DNA from: Pseudoalteromonas sp. MMG010
Lineage (GTDB): Bacteria > Pseudomonadota > Gammaproteobacteria > Enterobacterales > Alteromonadaceae
Assembly: GCF_018100905.1 (NCBI RefSeq)
Contig: NZ_JAGJEG010000003.1
Span: 62,001 to 126,000 of the forward strand
Length of the DNA: 64,000 nucleotides
Direction of reading: 5' to 3'
Part shown: positions 36,501-46,877 of the stretch, piece after piece
Position numbering within the stretch: the first letter of the stretch is position 1
How the letters are laid out: the number at the start of each line of letters is the position of its first letter
Made by a program: the position numbers and the translations under genes
The notes under the pieces: model-generated
What the model saw: the letters and a program-made list of their open reading frames with translations, nothing else
Told to the model about the DNA's origin: nothing
The model's database searches: none

Positions 36501-37429
36501 TAGAAACACCAAGCCAACCTTTAGATTTATCTTGGCTGGCAAATTTACCTGCCATTGAGTTTATCTGTGGTGATTGTAAAATTGATAGCTATCAACTTGA
36601 TAAAGTTAATGCGTCATTGGCAGGCGATGGGACGCGGTTAACGATACCTGAATTATTTGTTGATAAAGGCGAACACCAACTGCGTGCTTTTGGTCAGTGG
36701 CAAGGTGGTAAAACTCAGTTAGAAGGTGAGCTAAAAAGTGACAATATTGGGGCTTTATTAAATGAATTTGATATTACGACCACTGTTAAAGACTCCGATG
36801 CCGAAATTAACTATAACCTTGCATGGCAAGGCGCTCCTTATGCAGTCGATATTGGAAGCTTATCGGGTGAGATAAAGTGGCAATTAGGTGAAGGCCATTT
36901 AACCGAAATTAGTGATGGCGGTGCACGGGTGTTTTCTTTACTGAGTTTGGATTCATTAGTGCGAAAATTAAAACTCGATTTTAGAGACGTATTTTCAAAA
37001 GGCTTTTTTTATAACAGCATGCAAGGCACTTTGCAGCTAGATAAAGGAATTGCATACACTAAAGATACCAGTATGGACGGTGTGCCCGCAGATTTAACGA
37101 TTAAAGGTTATGCAAACCTAAATACCCTTGATATAAACTATGATTTAGCAGTGGCACCGCAAGTAACTTCAAGCATTCCGGTTATCGTAGCATGGATGGT
37201 TAACCCTGTTACGGGACTTGCCGCTTTAGCGATTGATAAAGTTATCCACTCTGCACGGGTGATCTCTGAAATTAATTTTAAAGTAACAGGCACCATGAGC
37301 AAGCCTATCGTACAAGAGTTAGACAGAAAGAGCCGCGAAGTCACCTTACCACAAGCGGCTCAAAATCAGCCCCAAGCTGCGGTTGAATTAAAGTTAAAAG
37401 ATGCAAACACCAGCGCCACCAATGAGTAA
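33581..37429 (+). CDS. yhdP: YhdP family AsmA-like intermembrane transport protein
   Basis: A 1282-residue bridge protein that in E. coli carries phospholipids from the inner to the outer membrane. It has one N-terminal membrane helix (about 10-32, LWQICAITLVLLAVIVSIL), then repeating beta strands of the DUF3971/AsmA-like fold, and the conserved C-terminal block with GARVFSLLSLDSLVRKLKLDF near 1110. Length equals the E. coli protein (1266). It sits inside the mre-rng-tldD operon and overlaps the nitrilase gene. Confidence 0.93.
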   Translation: MSAKTVCFFCLRKLWQICAITLVLLAVIVSILKYTLPYANDYKGNLEHYLHDKFNINLAIGTISASWHGNGPALVLEDLSFKNNESSPIALTIAKTSLELNLWESIKTFQIKSNYFVINGFHTTVNVSNVLNRNDDEDVSFQQIELIEELFLGETGHFAVENSSINFVLRDGTERKILFNDIVWQNEKQQHLGSGTLALPGISVGSFDAHIALQGDTLEAMAGDIYLQVANVDVTNWLAQFINTEKQQLHSDINLQAWLSIDKGLISDVNMQWLPSFIRWQENQQAQQISLSEGGFHLFPEQESWHLKSTGLAISSNDKAWPSLEFEALFGEQNKLWLQQVDFGLLNDLALLTNFKQLAPLTERNPTGQIKHAYISYSNNDKWKLWFEGQQLGWQEKNGIPAAQALRINGQLSPQRGRISIFGEDGTLATGTSFKHPIAYNQINIELDLVKRDSYWQISSDNLWFDNNELTFAGEMQLSLTDIPRLDLYAEVYVPDATNAEHYFPLKVMPQGLVDYLSDGILAGEVTQAQVLFSGPLQNGYPFSESNGQFSVAAQIDNASFSFDSKWPAVTEAQVKLLFNNQRMDIFSQQGHLVNLSIEDAVHVSIADLTDVDEVKIKINKKADMAKMHAFFAATPLATPLANVFEVVQGKGQANADIELLIGSKYKNWASVSGDITLNKNPVFIAAPGIQVDDVSGVVHFENDKISLTKATGSWLGMPLDINYTSAANNNEYQANVNINLLANAQTFIEHGNGLLDGFITGKSDIAVDLGLNFTEQGFNYRADVTSSLIGISSQLPTPYNKTDEQAWPLSVVVQGDNISNLITSNVNDAFYFNAILENGKTQFSNAHFILGSQNLGLNQRGLEVAINLEQTELIPWLGVVDQITKLAKQPTNKNNSIMPAFNQVVAHVDNLSVSSAQFNDVDLRLAPYNNDMQLKLSAKELRAEVFLPHAADQPIRINSDYLRVNFNDSQPPIETPSQPLDLSWLANLPAIEFICGDCKIDSYQLDKVNASLAGDGTRLTIPELFVDKGEHQLRAFGQWQGGKTQLEGELKSDNIGALLNEFDITTTVKDSDAEINYNLAWQGAPYAVDIGSLSGEIKWQLGEGHLTEISDGGARVFSLLSLDSLVRKLKLDFRDVFSKGFFYNSMQGTLQLDKGIAYTKDTSMDGVPADLTIKGYANLNTLDINYDLAVAPQVTSSIPVIVAWMVNPVTGLAALAIDKVIHSARVISEINFKVTGTMSKPIVQELDRKSREVTLPQAAQNQPQAAVELKLKDANTSATNE

Positions 37430-38249
37430 TATCAACTCAGCAGTTATTGCCTTACAAATGTGCTCAGGTATTAGCCCAGAGCAAAATATGGCACAATTAA
37501 AAGCCTTATTAGCGCATTTACCTAGCAAGCGCCCGTTATTAGTCTGTTTACCAGAAGCATTTTTAGTCTTTGCTAAAAGTGGAGAAGATACTTTAGCGAC
37601 AGCACAACACAGTGAGCATTATAAACAGCAGTTAAGCCAGCTATGTAAAACTCATAAAATCTGGCTAAATGCCGGCACGATGCCAGAACCCTATGGCAAA
37701 AATAAATATTATGCAGCATCGCACTTATTTAACGATCAAGGCGAGATTGTTGCAAGTTACAACAAAATGCATTTATTTGATGTCACTGTCGCAGATAAAA
37801 CACAGCAGTATAGAGAGTCTGACTTTACCCAAGAGGGTAACGATGTTGTGGTTCTAGCAACGCCATTTGGCAAAATAGGTTTAACGGTATGTTATGATAT
37901 GCGCTTTGGTGCACTATATAATGCATTAACGCGCCAAGGCGCTGAAATTATATTGGTGCCAAGTGCGTTTACCGTTGTAACAGGGCAAGCTCATTGGCAT
38001 ACACTATTAAAAGCTAGAGCGATTGAAACGCAGACTTACATTGTGGCAGCGGCCCAATCAGGTCATCACGAAAATGGCCGTCATACCTATGGCCACAGTA
38101 TTATTATTTCACCTTGGGGTGATACAATAAGTGAATTGCCCGATGGCATGGGCGCAATCACTAGCGAGCTAAATTTAACATCACTACACCTCATTCGACG
38201 AGATATGCCAGTGCAATCTCATCAACGATTTAAAGAGCAATTATTATGA
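37422..38249 (+). CDS. Carbon-nitrogen hydrolase (nitrilase superfamily, Nit type)
   Basis: This 275-residue cytoplasmic amidase has the Glu-Lys-Cys triad: Glu in CLPEAF near 45, Lys in NKMHLFD near 110 and Cys in LTVCYDMRF near 150. It groups by motif with Nit1/YafV-NitB-type omega-amidases and deaminated glutathione amidase, the latter being a common assignment in this operon context; the substrate is not provable here. The ATG at 37422 is chosen over 37401, since the extra seven residues lie inside yhdP. It overlaps yhdP by 8 bases and tldD by 4 (ATGA). Confidence 0.85.
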   Translation: MSNINSAVIALQMCSGISPEQNMAQLKALLAHLPSKRPLLVCLPEAFLVFAKSGEDTLATAQHSEHYKQQLSQLCKTHKIWLNAGTMPEPYGKNKYYAASHLFNDQGEIVASYNKMHLFDVTVADKTQQYRESDFTQEGNDVVVLATPFGKIGLTVCYDMRFGALYNALTRQGAEIILVPSAFTVVTGQAHWHTLLKARAIETQTYIVAAAQSGHHENGRHTYGHSIIISPWGDTISELPDGMGAITSELNLTSLHLIRRDMPVQSHQRFKEQLL

Positions 38250-39685
38250 ATTCGGTTGAACAGCATTTACTTCAAGATAGCCAATTAACACGTGAAGAAT
38301 TAGAAAAAACACTGGGCTACATTCATCAACATAAAGTGGATTATGCCGACTTATATTTTCAATCAAGCCATCATGAGTCTTGGGTACTCGAAGATGGTTT
38401 AGTGAAAGAAGGTTCATACAATGTAGAGCGTGGTGTTGGTGTGCGCGCTGTTAGTGGAGAAAAAACAGGTTTTTCATACTCTGATGCAATTAACCTAGAG
38501 GCGTTAAATAAAGCCGCTACCGCTGCACGCAGTATTGCCGATGCAGGGCAAGATAAAACAGTTCAAGTATTTAGTAATGTCAGTGCCAAACAGCAATATG
38601 CACCGCATCAACCCATCTCAAGTATGAGTGATAGTGATAAGGTTGGTTTACTGCGTGAGCTTGAAAATTATATTCGTGAACTAGCTCCCGATGCAGAGCA
38701 AGTTATTAGTTCAATGTCGGCAGTATACGAAGAGGTATTAATTGCAGCGAGTGATGGTACATTTGCCACCGATATTCGCCCATTAATACGTTTAAACTGT
38801 TCGGTATTACTTGAAAAAAATGGCCGCAGAGAGCGAGGCGGTGCAGGTGGCGGTGCACGTTTAGACTACGGTTATTTTAAAGAGTTAGTCGATGGTAAGC
38901 CGCGTTGGATGGAGTTTGCTGAAGAGGCAGTACGCCAAGCAAAAGTAAACCTAGAAGCGATTGATGCACCCGCAGGGACTATGGAAGTGGTGCTCGGTGC
39001 AGGCTGGCCAGGCGTGTTATTACATGAAGCAGTAGGACATGGACTTGAAGGTGATTTTAACCGTAAAGGGGCGTCGGCATTTAGTGGTAAAGTTGGTGAA
39101 AAAGTGGCCTCAGAGCTATGTACTGTGGTTGATGATGGAACGATTTCAGATCGTCGTGGATCACTAAATGTAGATGATGAAGGGACACCCGCAGCTTATA
39201 ATGTATTAATTGAAAATGGCATTTTAAAAGGCTACATGCAAGATAAGTTAAATGCACGTTTAATGGGTGTGAACCCAACTGGTAATGGTCGACGTGAATC
39301 ATACGCACACTTACCTATGCCACGTATGACTAACACGTACATGTTAGGTGGTGAACATAGCCAAGCTGATATTATAAGTTCAGTTAAAAAGGGGGTATTT
39401 GCTCCTAACTTTGGTGGTGGGCAAGTAGACATCACCTCAGGTAAGTTTGTATTTAGTGCTTCAGAAGCTTACTTAATAGAAAACGGTAAAATCACTCAGC
39501 CCATTAAAGGCGCAACATTAATTGGCAATGGCCCTGAAGTGATGCAAAAAATATCAATGGTAGGTAATGACCTTGCTTTAGATAAAGGCGTAGGTGTATG
39601 CGGTAAAGATGGTCAAAGTGTACCGGTAGGCGTTGGTCAACCAAGCTTGAAAATCGATGAACTGACTGTCGGCGGTACTGCATAG
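38246..39685 (+). CDS. tldD: Metalloprotease TldD
   Basis: TldD works with TldE (PmbA) as a zinc protease that matures ribosomally made peptides and degrades CcdA-type antitoxins. The zinc motif [16 protein letters not shown], near residue 260, gives HExxx[24 protein letters not shown] near the end is the usual TldD C-terminus. Length 479 is canonical. PmbA is not in this window. It ends the mre operon and is followed by a terminator. Confidence 0.95.
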   Translation: MNSVEQHLLQDSQLTREELEKTLGYIHQHKVDYADLYFQSSHHESWVLEDGLVKEGSYNVERGVGVRAVSGEKTGFSYSDAINLEALNKAATAARSIADAGQDKTVQVFSNVSAKQQYAPHQPISSMSDSDKVGLLRELENYIRELAPDAEQVISSMSAVYEEVLIAASDGTFATDIRPLIRLNCSVLLEKNGRRERGGAGGGARLDYGYFKELVDGKPRWMEFAEEAVRQAKVNLEAIDAPAGTMEVVLGAGWPGVLLHEAVGHGLEGDFNRKGASAFSGKVGEKVASELCTVVDDGTISDRRGSLNVDDEGTPAAYNVLIENGILKGYMQDKLNARLMGVNPTGNGRRESYAHLPMPRMTNTYMLGGEHSQADIISSVKKGVFAPNFGGGQVDITSGKFVFSASEAYLIENGKITQPIKGATLIGNGPEVMQKISMVGNDLALDKGVGVCGKDGQSVPVGVGQPSLKIDELTVGGTA

Positions 39686-39727
39686 AAGCAGTAAGAAGTG
39701 AAATAACATCTTGCGGCGAGACCGTTA

Positions 39728-39762
39728 AAAAAAGCTTTGCTGTAAAACAGCAAAGCTTTTTT
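39728..39762. terminator. Bidirectional terminator between tldD and gor
   Basis: A 15-bp stem, AAAAAAGCTTTGCTG at 39728-39742 with its complement at 39748-39762, encloses a TAAAA loop; there are T runs on both arms for both converging genes. The same stem core recurs after fdx (53155-53190). Confidence 0.93.
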
Positions 39763-39777
39763 GTTAAAACTAAGTGC

Positions 39778-41139
39778 TTAACGCATAGTAACAAACTCTT
39801 CTGAACCTGTAGGATGCAGTGCGACCACAGCATCAAAATCGGCTTTAGTTGCGCCCATTTTCATTGCTACGGCAAAGCCTTGAATCATTTCATCAACAGT
39901 AAAACCAATACCGTGTAAGCCAACAACTTTTTCATCTTCGCCAGCACACACTAACATCATATTACATGCTTGGCGGTGCTGAGTGACGGCGGTATACATA
40001 GCGGCAAAGCCCGATTTATACACTTTAACGTTTTCGTCACCGTACTGCGATATGGCTTCCTGTTCTGTTAAACCAATTGTTCCGATAGGAGGATGACTGA
40101 ATACCACGGTTGGAACTAGGCTATAGTCCATTTTTAAATCGTTAGGTAAGTCTTTATTAAACAAGCGCTCTGATAAAGTGCGCCCTGCTTTAACTGCAAC
40201 CGGAGTCAGCTCAATGCCGCCTTCGATGATATCACCGACAGCATAAATATTTTTAGCCGTCGTATTTTGATACTCATCTACTTTTACATAACCACCTTCA
40301 TTAACTTCGACACCAGCAGCGCTAAGGTTAATTTTATCGGTTGTAGGGGTACGCCCAATCGCCCAAATTACGTGATCAACATTTTGACTGTAGCCATTTT
40401 CAAAGTGAATCGTTAAGCTACCATCGCTTTGTTTAATAATTTCTTTTGGCGAACACTCGGTATGAAGAGTCGGGCCTTCTTTTTCCATAATATCGGTAAG
40501 CGTATCGATGATATAAGGGTCAAAGCTTCGTAGAGGTTTATTTTTACGAACAAATAAATGTGTTTCAGTACCTAAGCTGTGTAATACGCCTGCAATTTCA
40601 ACGGCGATATAACCTGCACCCACAACAGCAACACGCTTTGGTTGCTCGTTTAGTTCAAAAAAGCCATTTGAGTCGATACCCAACTCAGCACCAGGGATGT
40701 TAGGAATAGTTGGACGTCCGCCTACTGCCACTAAAATGTGATCGGCAGTGTATTGTGTACCCTCTACTTCAACTGTTTTGTTATCTATAAATTTAGCAAA
40801 ACCTTTGATTACATGTACGCCGTTACTCGCTAAGCCATTATCATAACCTTTATGAATACGACCAATGTAAGCTTCACGGCTTTCGACTAATTTACTCCAA
40901 TTAAAGTCTTTAACTTCAACATTAAAGCCGTAATCTGGCGCATATAAATTAATTGCTTCGGCAACTTGAGCACCATGCCACATTACTTTTTTAGGTACAC
41001 ACCCTACATTTACACAGGTGCCGCCCATATGTTTAGCTTCAATAAGTGCGACTTTTGCTCCACGCATGGCGGCTCTATTTGCCGAGGCAATACCACCACT
41101 ACCACCACCGATGGCAATATAGTCAAAGTGTTGTGTCAT
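39778..41139 (-). CDS. gor: Glutathione reductase
   Basis: An FAD-dependent dithiol oxidoreductase of 453 residues that keeps glutathione reduced using NADPH. The FAD-binding GGGSGG near residues 11-16 is followed by the redox pair [16 protein letters not shown] (Cys43 and Cys48 region). [21 protein letters not shown] near 170-190 is the NADPH-binding Rossmann motif, and the C-terminal [30 protein letters not shown] and [13 protein letters not shown] hold the catalytic His. It is convergent with tldD and divergent from prlC. Confidence 0.95.
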   Translation of the reverse strand: MTQHFDYIAIGGGSGGIASANRAAMRGAKVALIEAKHMGGTCVNVGCVPKKVMWHGAQVAEAINLYAPDYGFNVEVKDFNWSKLVESREAYIGRIHKGYDNGLASNGVHVIKGFAKFIDNKTVEVEGTQYTADHILVAVGGRPTIPNIPGAELGIDSNGFFELNEQPKRVAVVGAGYIAVEIAGVLHSLGTETHLFVRKNKPLRSFDPYIIDTLTDIMEKEGPTLHTECSPKEIIKQSDGSLTIHFENGYSQNVDHVIWAIGRTPTTDKINLSAAGVEVNEGGYVKVDEYQNTTAKNIYAVGDIIEGGIELTPVAVKAGRTLSERLFNKDLPNDLKMDYSLVPTVVFSHPPIGTIGLTEQEAISQYGDENVKVYKSGFAAMYTAVTQHRQACNMMLVCAGEDEKVVGLHGIGFTVDEMIQGFAVAMKMGATKADFDAVVALHPTGSEEFVTMR

Positions 41140-41269
41140 TTTATGTCCTCAAGTTCATTTAAAAGGTCTATTTCTAAATAGTAACACATGTAGACCCGAT
41201 AAAAGCCCCTTGTATTTCGCTATTTTGCCCCAACTTTAAAAACATATTCGTAACGATTTGAGAGCCAGT

Positions 41270-43321
41270 ATGAGCGATTTATCTAACAACCCATTAATAG
41301 GCCTTGAAGGCTTACCGCCTTTTTCAGCTATTAAGCCAGAGCATGTAGTGCCCGCATTAGAGCAAGCAATAGCGCTATGTAAAAATACAATAGAGACAGT
41401 TATTGCTAAGCAATCTTACACATGGAATGATCTTATTGTTCCATTAGAAGAAAGTGATGATAAGTTATCTCGTTTATTTTCGCCGGTATCGCATTTAAAC
41501 TCTGTTATGAATAACGATGAGCTTCGCCAAGCATACGAGCAATGTTTACCATTACTTTCAGAGTACTCTACTTTTGTTGGTCAACATCAAGGGTTATTCC
41601 AGGCCTACAATGCGCTTTATAACAGCGATGAGTTTAAAACATTAAATACCGCGCAGCAAAAATCGATTACCAACGCACTTCGCGATTTTAAGTTATCAGG
41701 GATTGCGTTAAAGCCAGCACAGCAAAAACGCTATGGTGAAATAAGTGTACGTTTATCTGAGTTGTCCTCGACGTTTGGCAATAATGTGATGGATGCTACG
41801 CTTGCATGGCAAAAACATATTACGGATGAAAAAGAGTTATCAGGCTTGCCTGAATCAGCACTGGCACTTGCTGCTGACACCGCAAAAAGTAAAGATCTTG
41901 ATGGTTGGTTATTTACTTTAGATATACCGTCGTATTTACCAGTAATGACCTATGCTGATAACCGCGAATTACGCAAAGAAATGTACACGGCTTTTTGCAC
42001 TCGCGCGTCTGATCAAGGGCCTAATGCCGGTGAATTTGATAACTCAGACATAATGAGTGAAGAATTGGCGTTAAAACACGAACTAGCCCAATTACTTGGT
42101 TTTAAAAACTATGGTGAAAAGTCATTAGCAACAAAAATGGCGCAAAGCCCAGCACAGGTATTTTCATTTTTAGATGATCTAGCTGCAAAATCAAAACCAC
42201 AAGCAGAGCAAGAACTTGCAGAGCTACAAGCGTATGCCAGCGAAAAACATAATGTAACCGAATTGCAAAGCTGGGATTTTGGCTACTATGGTGAAAAACT
42301 AAAACAAGAAAAGTACGCTATTTCAGATGAAGTACTACGTCCTTACTTCCCAGCCGATAAAGTGCTAAGTGGTTTGTTCGAGACGGTCAATCGCTTATTT
42401 GGTATTACCGTAAAAGAAGTATTTGAATTTGATAAATACCATAACGACGTGCGCTTTTTTAATATTGTAGATAGCACTGGCACTTTACGTGGTAGTTTTT
42501 ATCTTGATTTATATGCGCGTGAAAGAAAACGTGGTGGGGCATGGATGGATGTATGCATGAGCCGTACAATCCGAGCAAATGGCACATTACAAAACCCAGT
42601 AGCTTATTTGGTATGTAACTTCAATAAAGCAATCGGCGATACACCAGCGTTGTTTACCCATAATGAAGTCACGACCTTATTCCATGAGTTTGGTCATGGA
42701 ATACATCACATGTTGACACAAATTGATGCCGCTGCGGTATCGGGTATCAGTGGTGTTGCGTGGGATGCAGTAGAGCTTCCTAGTCAGTTTTTAGAGAACT
42801 GGTGTTTTGATGAGCAAGCACTGAGCTTTATTTCTGGTCATTACGAAACTAATGAGCCATTACCAAAAGAGCTACTCGATAAGTTGCTGGCAGCTAAAAA
42901 CTATAATTCAGGGATGCAAATGTTGCGTCAAATTGAATTTTCATTATTTGATTTTGCAATCCACACCGATTATCAACCAGGTAAAGCATGTCGAATTCAA
43001 CGTATTTTAGATGATGTGCGTAGTCGTACATCGGTTGTTAAAGCACCTGAGTTTAATCGTTTCCAACATGGTTTTAGCCATATCTTTGCTGGTGGCTATA
43101 GTGCCGGTTATTACTCATATAAGTGGGCCGAAGTACTCTCTGCTGATGCCTTTTCTAAGTTTGAAGAAGAAGGTATTTTTAATCCAGAAACAGGCCAAGC
43201 CTTTTTACAAAATATTTTAGAAAAAGGCGGTAGCGAAGAGCCAATGGAGTTATTTAAAAAATTCCGAGGACGAGAGCCCAGTGTGGATGCTTTATTACGC
43301 CACAGCGGTATTGCCGTGTAA
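41270..43321 (+). CDS. prlC: Oligopeptidase A
   Basis: A cytoplasmic zinc metallopeptidase of family M3, 683 residues, that degrades signal peptides and other oligopeptides. TLFHEFGHGIHHML, near residue 465, holds HExxH with the following zinc-binding Glu in DAVELPSQFLENW. The start at 41270 (MSDLSNNPLIGLEGL) fits the family; the four-residue longer frame is not supported. A terminator follows 17 bases after the stop. Its partner rsmJ-like gene is 1.3 kb downstream, with a response regulator gene in between. Confidence 0.95.
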   Translation: MSDLSNNPLIGLEGLPPFSAIKPEHVVPALEQAIALCKNTIETVIAKQSYTWNDLIVPLEESDDKLSRLFSPVSHLNSVMNNDELRQAYEQCLPLLSEYSTFVGQHQGLFQAYNALYNSDEFKTLNTAQQKSITNALRDFKLSGIALKPAQQKRYGEISVRLSELSSTFGNNVMDATLAWQKHITDEKELSGLPESALALAADTAKSKDLDGWLFTLDIPSYLPVMTYADNRELRKEMYTAFCTRASDQGPNAGEFDNSDIMSEELALKHELAQLLGFKNYGEKSLATKMAQSPAQVFSFLDDLAAKSKPQAEQELAELQAYASEKHNVTELQSWDFGYYGEKLKQEKYAISDEVLRPYFPADKVLSGLFETVNRLFGITVKEVFEFDKYHNDVRFFNIVDSTGTLRGSFYLDLYARERKRGGAWMDVCMSRTIRANGTLQNPVAYLVCNFNKAIGDTPALFTHNEVTTLFHEFGHGIHHMLTQIDAAAVSGISGVAWDAVELPSQFLENWCFDEQALSFISGHYETNEPLPKELLDKLLAAKNYNSGMQMLRQIEFSLFDFAIHTDYQPGKACRIQRILDDVRSRTSVVKAPEFNRFQHGFSHIFAGGYSAGYYSYKWAEVLSADAFSKFEEEGIFNPETGQAFLQNILEKGGSEEPMELFKKFRGREPSVDALLRHSGIAV

Positions 43322-43337
43322 TTTAAAAATAAAATAT

Positions 43338-43363
43338 AAAGCGCCTAATTGGCGCTTTTTTTT
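43338..43363 (+). terminator. Rho-independent terminator after prlC
   Basis: The stem AAAGCGCC / GGCGCTTT (43338-43345 with 43351-43358), with a TAATT loop, is followed by a long T run. Confidence 0.92.
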
Positions 43364-43422
43364 TCGACAATTTTTGCTTGCGTACTATGCTATAAATATA
43401 GCGATTAAAAAGGGAATGAGTA

Positions 43423-44628
43423 ATGGCAAAGTTGGTACTGGCCATAGATGACGATAGCTATGTTCATCATATTATTGATAATGCTTTGTCTGGTTTTTGT
43501 AAAGTATTGCATGCTAGCAGTGGTGACGATGGGCTCAAATTAATTAATCAATATCACCCTGATATTGTGTTACTTGACATAGAAATGCCCGATTTAAATG
43601 GGTATGAGGTATGTAAAAAAATAAAACAAAATAAGCATACAAAAGACATTCCCGTCATGTTTTTATCATGTAAAGTTGAGCTTGAAGAGCGTGTACAAGG
43701 TTATAAGGTCGGCGGCTCTGATTTTGTGTATAAGCCTTTTAATCATGAAGAATTAAAAGAACGTATAAAAGTACTTTATCACTATCGTCAGCAATGCATT
43801 AAATTAAAGCGAGATGTAGAAAGCGCTAATACCACTGCCGAAATAGCCATGACAGAAAATGGCGATATGGGCAGAATAGTTCGCTTTGTTGGACAAAGTT
43901 ATCATTGTGAAACCCTCGAATCGCTAAGCCAATATTTATTAGCATTTTTTACACCATTAAACATCGACGTGGTGGTGGTTTTTTGGTACCAAGGGCGGGC
44001 GCTATATTATTGCCACGACAGTGGAGTATGCCCACTAGAGCAAGAGTTATTAGTGCAGCATAAGTTTGAAAGTCGGTTTGTTGATATTGGCGATATCACG
44101 ATAGTAAATTATCCAAAAGTGTCTTTATTAGCGAAGAATATGCCGCTTGAAAACAGTGTGTTATATGGACGATATAAAGATTTATTTCCACATATTCTCG
44201 AAGTTACAAATGAAAAAGTAGTGGTTATGGAAAAGCATGAAAATACTTTAGAGCAGGCTGCTCGTATTACAAATACTTTAAAAGAAGTGGTAGAGCAACT
44301 TAACACGCAAAATATAGAACAAAATAAATCTACCAAGCAATTTATAGAGCAGCTTCATTCATTAGAATCTGCGGTTAATACCCGCAAAAAATTAACCTTG
44401 CCAGAAGATCTTTCTCTGTACATCAATCAATTAGACCAGACGATGCAACAATTTGCGTCTGCTAACAGTGATTTAGCGTATATACGCTACCAATTAAAGC
44501 AAATTACACAAAGTCGGAACGAATTATTACAAGTTCTCCAACAAAGAGCAGTGCCAAAACAGTATGATAAGCACGATAAAAACACATTAGATGATCACGA
44601 TTCAACACCGGATATTGAGCTATTTTAG
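43423..44628 (+). CDS. Orphan response regulator with uncharacterised C-terminal region
   Basis: The REC domain spans residues 1-120: acidic pocket DDD at 9-11, phosphorylation site Asp52 (LLDIEMPD), Ser82 and Lys104 in YKPF. Residues about 145-265 form an alpha/beta domain with no motif I recognise; the strand pattern recalls a degenerate GAF domain. Residues about 275-385 are helical and coiled-coil-like with Gln-rich repeats, and the tail is acidic (DDHDSTPDIELF). There is no DNA-binding or enzymatic output domain and no adjacent histidine kinase. A role in protein-protein signalling is inferred only from this plan. Confidence 0.85.
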   Translation: MAKLVLAIDDDSYVHHIIDNALSGFCKVLHASSGDDGLKLINQYHPDIVLLDIEMPDLNGYEVCKKIKQNKHTKDIPVMFLSCKVELEERVQGYKVGGSDFVYKPFNHEELKERIKVLYHYRQQCIKLKRDVESANTTAEIAMTENGDMGRIVRFVGQSYHCETLESLSQYLLAFFTPLNIDVVVVFWYQGRALYYCHDSGVCPLEQELLVQHKFESRFVDIGDITIVNYPKVSLLAKNMPLENSVLYGRYKDLFPHILEVTNEKVVVMEKHENTLEQAARITNTLKEVVEQLNTQNIEQNKSTKQFIEQLHSLESAVNTRKKLTLPEDLSLYINQLDQTMQQFASANSDLAYIRYQLKQITQSRNELLQVLQQRAVPKQYDKHDKNTLDDHDSTPDIELF

Positions 44629-44687
44629 TGTGCCTACCCTATGGGACTTGTTATACTGGGTGCGTTTAATCTAGTTCGGAGACTATT

Positions 44688-45443
44688 TTGGTTATAAAGT
44701 GTCAGTTTAAAGAAATGCGTTCATACCTTAACGACATAGAACAGCGTTTTGGTTTGGAGCAATGGGCGCAGTCGCAAACACACTTTTCGTTACATTACGA
44801 CGAACAAGGCTTAAGCTTATATAAAACGGACGAACCTAAATTAGGGGCTATTAACGTAGACTTTGTGACAGGTGCAGCCGCTCATCGGCGTAAGTTTGGT
44901 GGTGGTAAAGGGCAAGCAATCGCCAAGGCTGTAGGATTAAACAAAGGAGCGACGCCTGTTGTGCTTGATGCAACTGCCGGGTTAGGCCGAGATGGCTTTG
45001 TACTTGCATCACTTGGTTGTAAAGTTATTTTACATGAAAGACATCCTGTGGTGGCCGCTTTACTTTATGATGGTTTGCAACGTGCTTACAGTAACAGCGA
45101 AATAGGCCCTTGGATGCAGCAAAATATGACCTTAATATTTGGCTCGAGCCATACTTTACTTTCTCAATGCGAAAGTATGCCAGATGTTGTATACCTAGAT
45201 CCTATGTTCCCACATAGAGAAAAGTCAGCGCTGGTAAAAAAAGAAATGCGCGTGTTTCAACAACTAGTCGGTGGTGATGCCGATGCCGATGACTTACTTG
45301 ATTTTGCTTATCCTTTAGCAAGTAAAAGAGTGGTAGTAAAACGTCCTGACTACGCCCCGTTTTTAAATGATAAAGCACCCAGTATGCAAATAAAAACAAA
45401 AAAGAACCGCTTTGATGTATATGTAAAAGCGGCAATGGTTTAA
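44688..45443 (+). CDS. rsmJ: 16S rRNA m2G1516 methyltransferase RsmJ
   Basis: A SAM-dependent methyltransferase of 251 residues acting on guanine 1516 of 16S rRNA. Core blocks are [19 protein letters not shown] (near 93-111; SAM binding), [20 protein letters not shown], and [21 protein letters not shown] (near 165-185; catalytic loop), all matching YhiQ/RsmJ. The TTG start at 44688 is favoured by CGGAGA about seven bases ahead and gives the expected length (250 in E. coli); ATG 44715 is the alternative. In E. coli the same gene is next to prlC, which supports the call. Confidence 0.92.
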   Translation: MVIKCQFKEMRSYLNDIEQRFGLEQWAQSQTHFSLHYDEQGLSLYKTDEPKLGAINVDFVTGAAAHRRKFGGGKGQAIAKAVGLNKGATPVVLDATAGLGRDGFVLASLGCKVILHERHPVVAALLYDGLQRAYSNSEIGPWMQQNMTLIFGSSHTLLSQCESMPDVVYLDPMFPHREKSALVKKEMRVFQQLVGGDADADDLLDFAYPLASKRVVVKRPDYAPFLNDKAPSMQIKTKKNRFDVYVKAAMV

Positions 45444-45461
45444 ACAATCGAATTTGACGCT

Positions 45462-46550
45462 TTAAACCGGTTTTGTTTTATAGATTGTCGTATTGCCCAC
45501 TTTATCAATAGTACACACTGCATTGCGGCCATTATTTTTAACTTCATATAATGCTTTATCAGCACGTTCTAAAATACTTAAAACCGTGTCATCTTTGTTT
45601 ATTAATGTCAGGCCAATGCTGATAGTTAAAGAGATGTCACTAAACATTTGAGTATTAATAAACTCTTTAAAGTCCAGTGTTTGTTGTAACGCAGTTGACT
45701 CGACAGTATTTGATAAAACAATGGTAAACTCTTCACCGCCCCAGCGGGCAATAAATACATTGCTACTAAAATAAGTTTTTAGAGTTGCGGCAAACTCAGT
45801 TAATACTTTATCACCGGTTAGATGCCCATATTGATCATTAATACGCTTAAAGTAATCAATATCACAAAGCAAGATATGATGTGTTGTGTCTTGGGGTATA
45901 TCGCTTAATAACTTACTTAAACTACGATCAAACTTTTGCCTATTATACACGCCGGTTAGCTTGTCTGTATCGGCTAGATTTTGTATTTGGACATTACGTA
46001 AAGATAAATAGGTATAGGCTGAATTATGGGTTTTTTCGTAAAACCTAAACATCAAAATATGTGCGATACAGACTTCTATAATATTAAATAAAGACCCTAA
46101 GCTTATTATGACCGTTTGTTGGTATTGTTGATAAACAAGGTAAGCACAAATAGCTGATGTAACAATACAAACGAGCGTGGCAGAATTTCTATCAACTAAG
46201 AAAAATGCTAACGGCGGTATAAGGGTGACCCAAAATAAAGAATGTGCATACCCTTTAGCTGAAATAATAAATGCCATTATTAAACCAACCGTGAGTAAAA
46301 CAACTGCCCAAGATGCTTGATTTACCGTTGCTTTTTTGCAAAACCATAACGTAACAACAAGTGATAAAAATAAACCAGTGGCATCAATTATGGCTAAATC
46401 ATAACTAGCAAAATAAAAAACATTAAGTGCAGTTAAAATAAAAAAATAAACAGTCATTAACAGCAACAAACTGGCAATAAGGCGAGTGCGCCAAAAATCT
46501 TTATGATCTTTTGGCTGTTTAGGGAATTGTTTGTACCATAAATTGAGCAT
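45462..46550 (-). CDS. Membrane diguanylate cyclase (GGDEF)
   Basis: A 362-residue inner-membrane protein with about six spans in residues 20-180, then a GGDEF domain (about 190-350) with active site ARWGGEEFTIV, so synthesis of cyclic-di-GMP is likely. The inhibitory I-site (RxxD five residues before the motif) is absent (SSNV). The sensor is an unnamed multi-helix membrane domain with no recognised ligand motif. It is convergent with rsmJ; its upstream side is a 327-base gap before trmJ. Confidence 0.9.
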   Translation of the reverse strand: MLNLWYKQFPKQPKDHKDFWRTRLIASLLLLMTVYFFILTALNVFYFASYDLAIIDATGLFLSLVVTLWFCKKATVNQASWAVVLLTVGLIMAFIISAKGYAHSLFWVTLIPPLAFFLVDRNSATLVCIVTSAICAYLVYQQYQQTVIISLGSLFNIIEVCIAHILMFRFYEKTHNSAYTYLSLRNVQIQNLADTDKLTGVYNRQKFDRSLSKLLSDIPQDTTHHILLCDIDYFKRINDQYGHLTGDKVLTEFAATLKTYFSSNVFIARWGGEEFTIVLSNTVESTALQQTLDFKEFINTQMFSDISLTISIGLTLINKDDTVLSILERADKALYEVKNNGRNAVCTIDKVGNTTIYKTKPV

Positions 46551-46877
46551 TAAATTGGCTTTAGTATTGCAGTTGATTCTGAGATTATTACTTATTTTAT
46601 TTACTTATTATAGTTTTAGTGTTTATTTTTTATCGCTATTTAACAAGTGAGTATGCACTTTTAAAGTAAAAATAATAAATGTTTAACTTATAACTTTTAA
46701 CAAAACAGCGAGTGCAATAAGTTAGATGTTTAACACTGAGTAACAAACAGATCAGCAAGCGGTTAATTAGCTTAAAGTGTATTTTGTACATATAGGTTAA
46801 GGCTTGGGATCCTAGGATCTTGAGGTGATCTCTGATAGAATTCGCGCAATTTTTTGGCATAAGTAAGTAACATAATA
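46551..46877. other. Divergent intergenic region between the GGDEF gene and trmJ
   Basis: 327 bases, AT-rich, with no gene that looks real. It should hold both promoters; I found no well-spaced -35/-10 pair. A perfect 12-bp palindrome GATCCTAGGATC stands at 46808-46819, 58 bases ahead of trmJ. Confidence 0.6.
46808..46819. repeat. 12-bp perfect palindrome before trmJ
   Basis: GATCCTAGGATC is its own reverse complement. It could be an operator for a dimeric regulator or part of a genome-wide short repeat; the window has only this copy as far as I can see. Confidence 0.35.
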
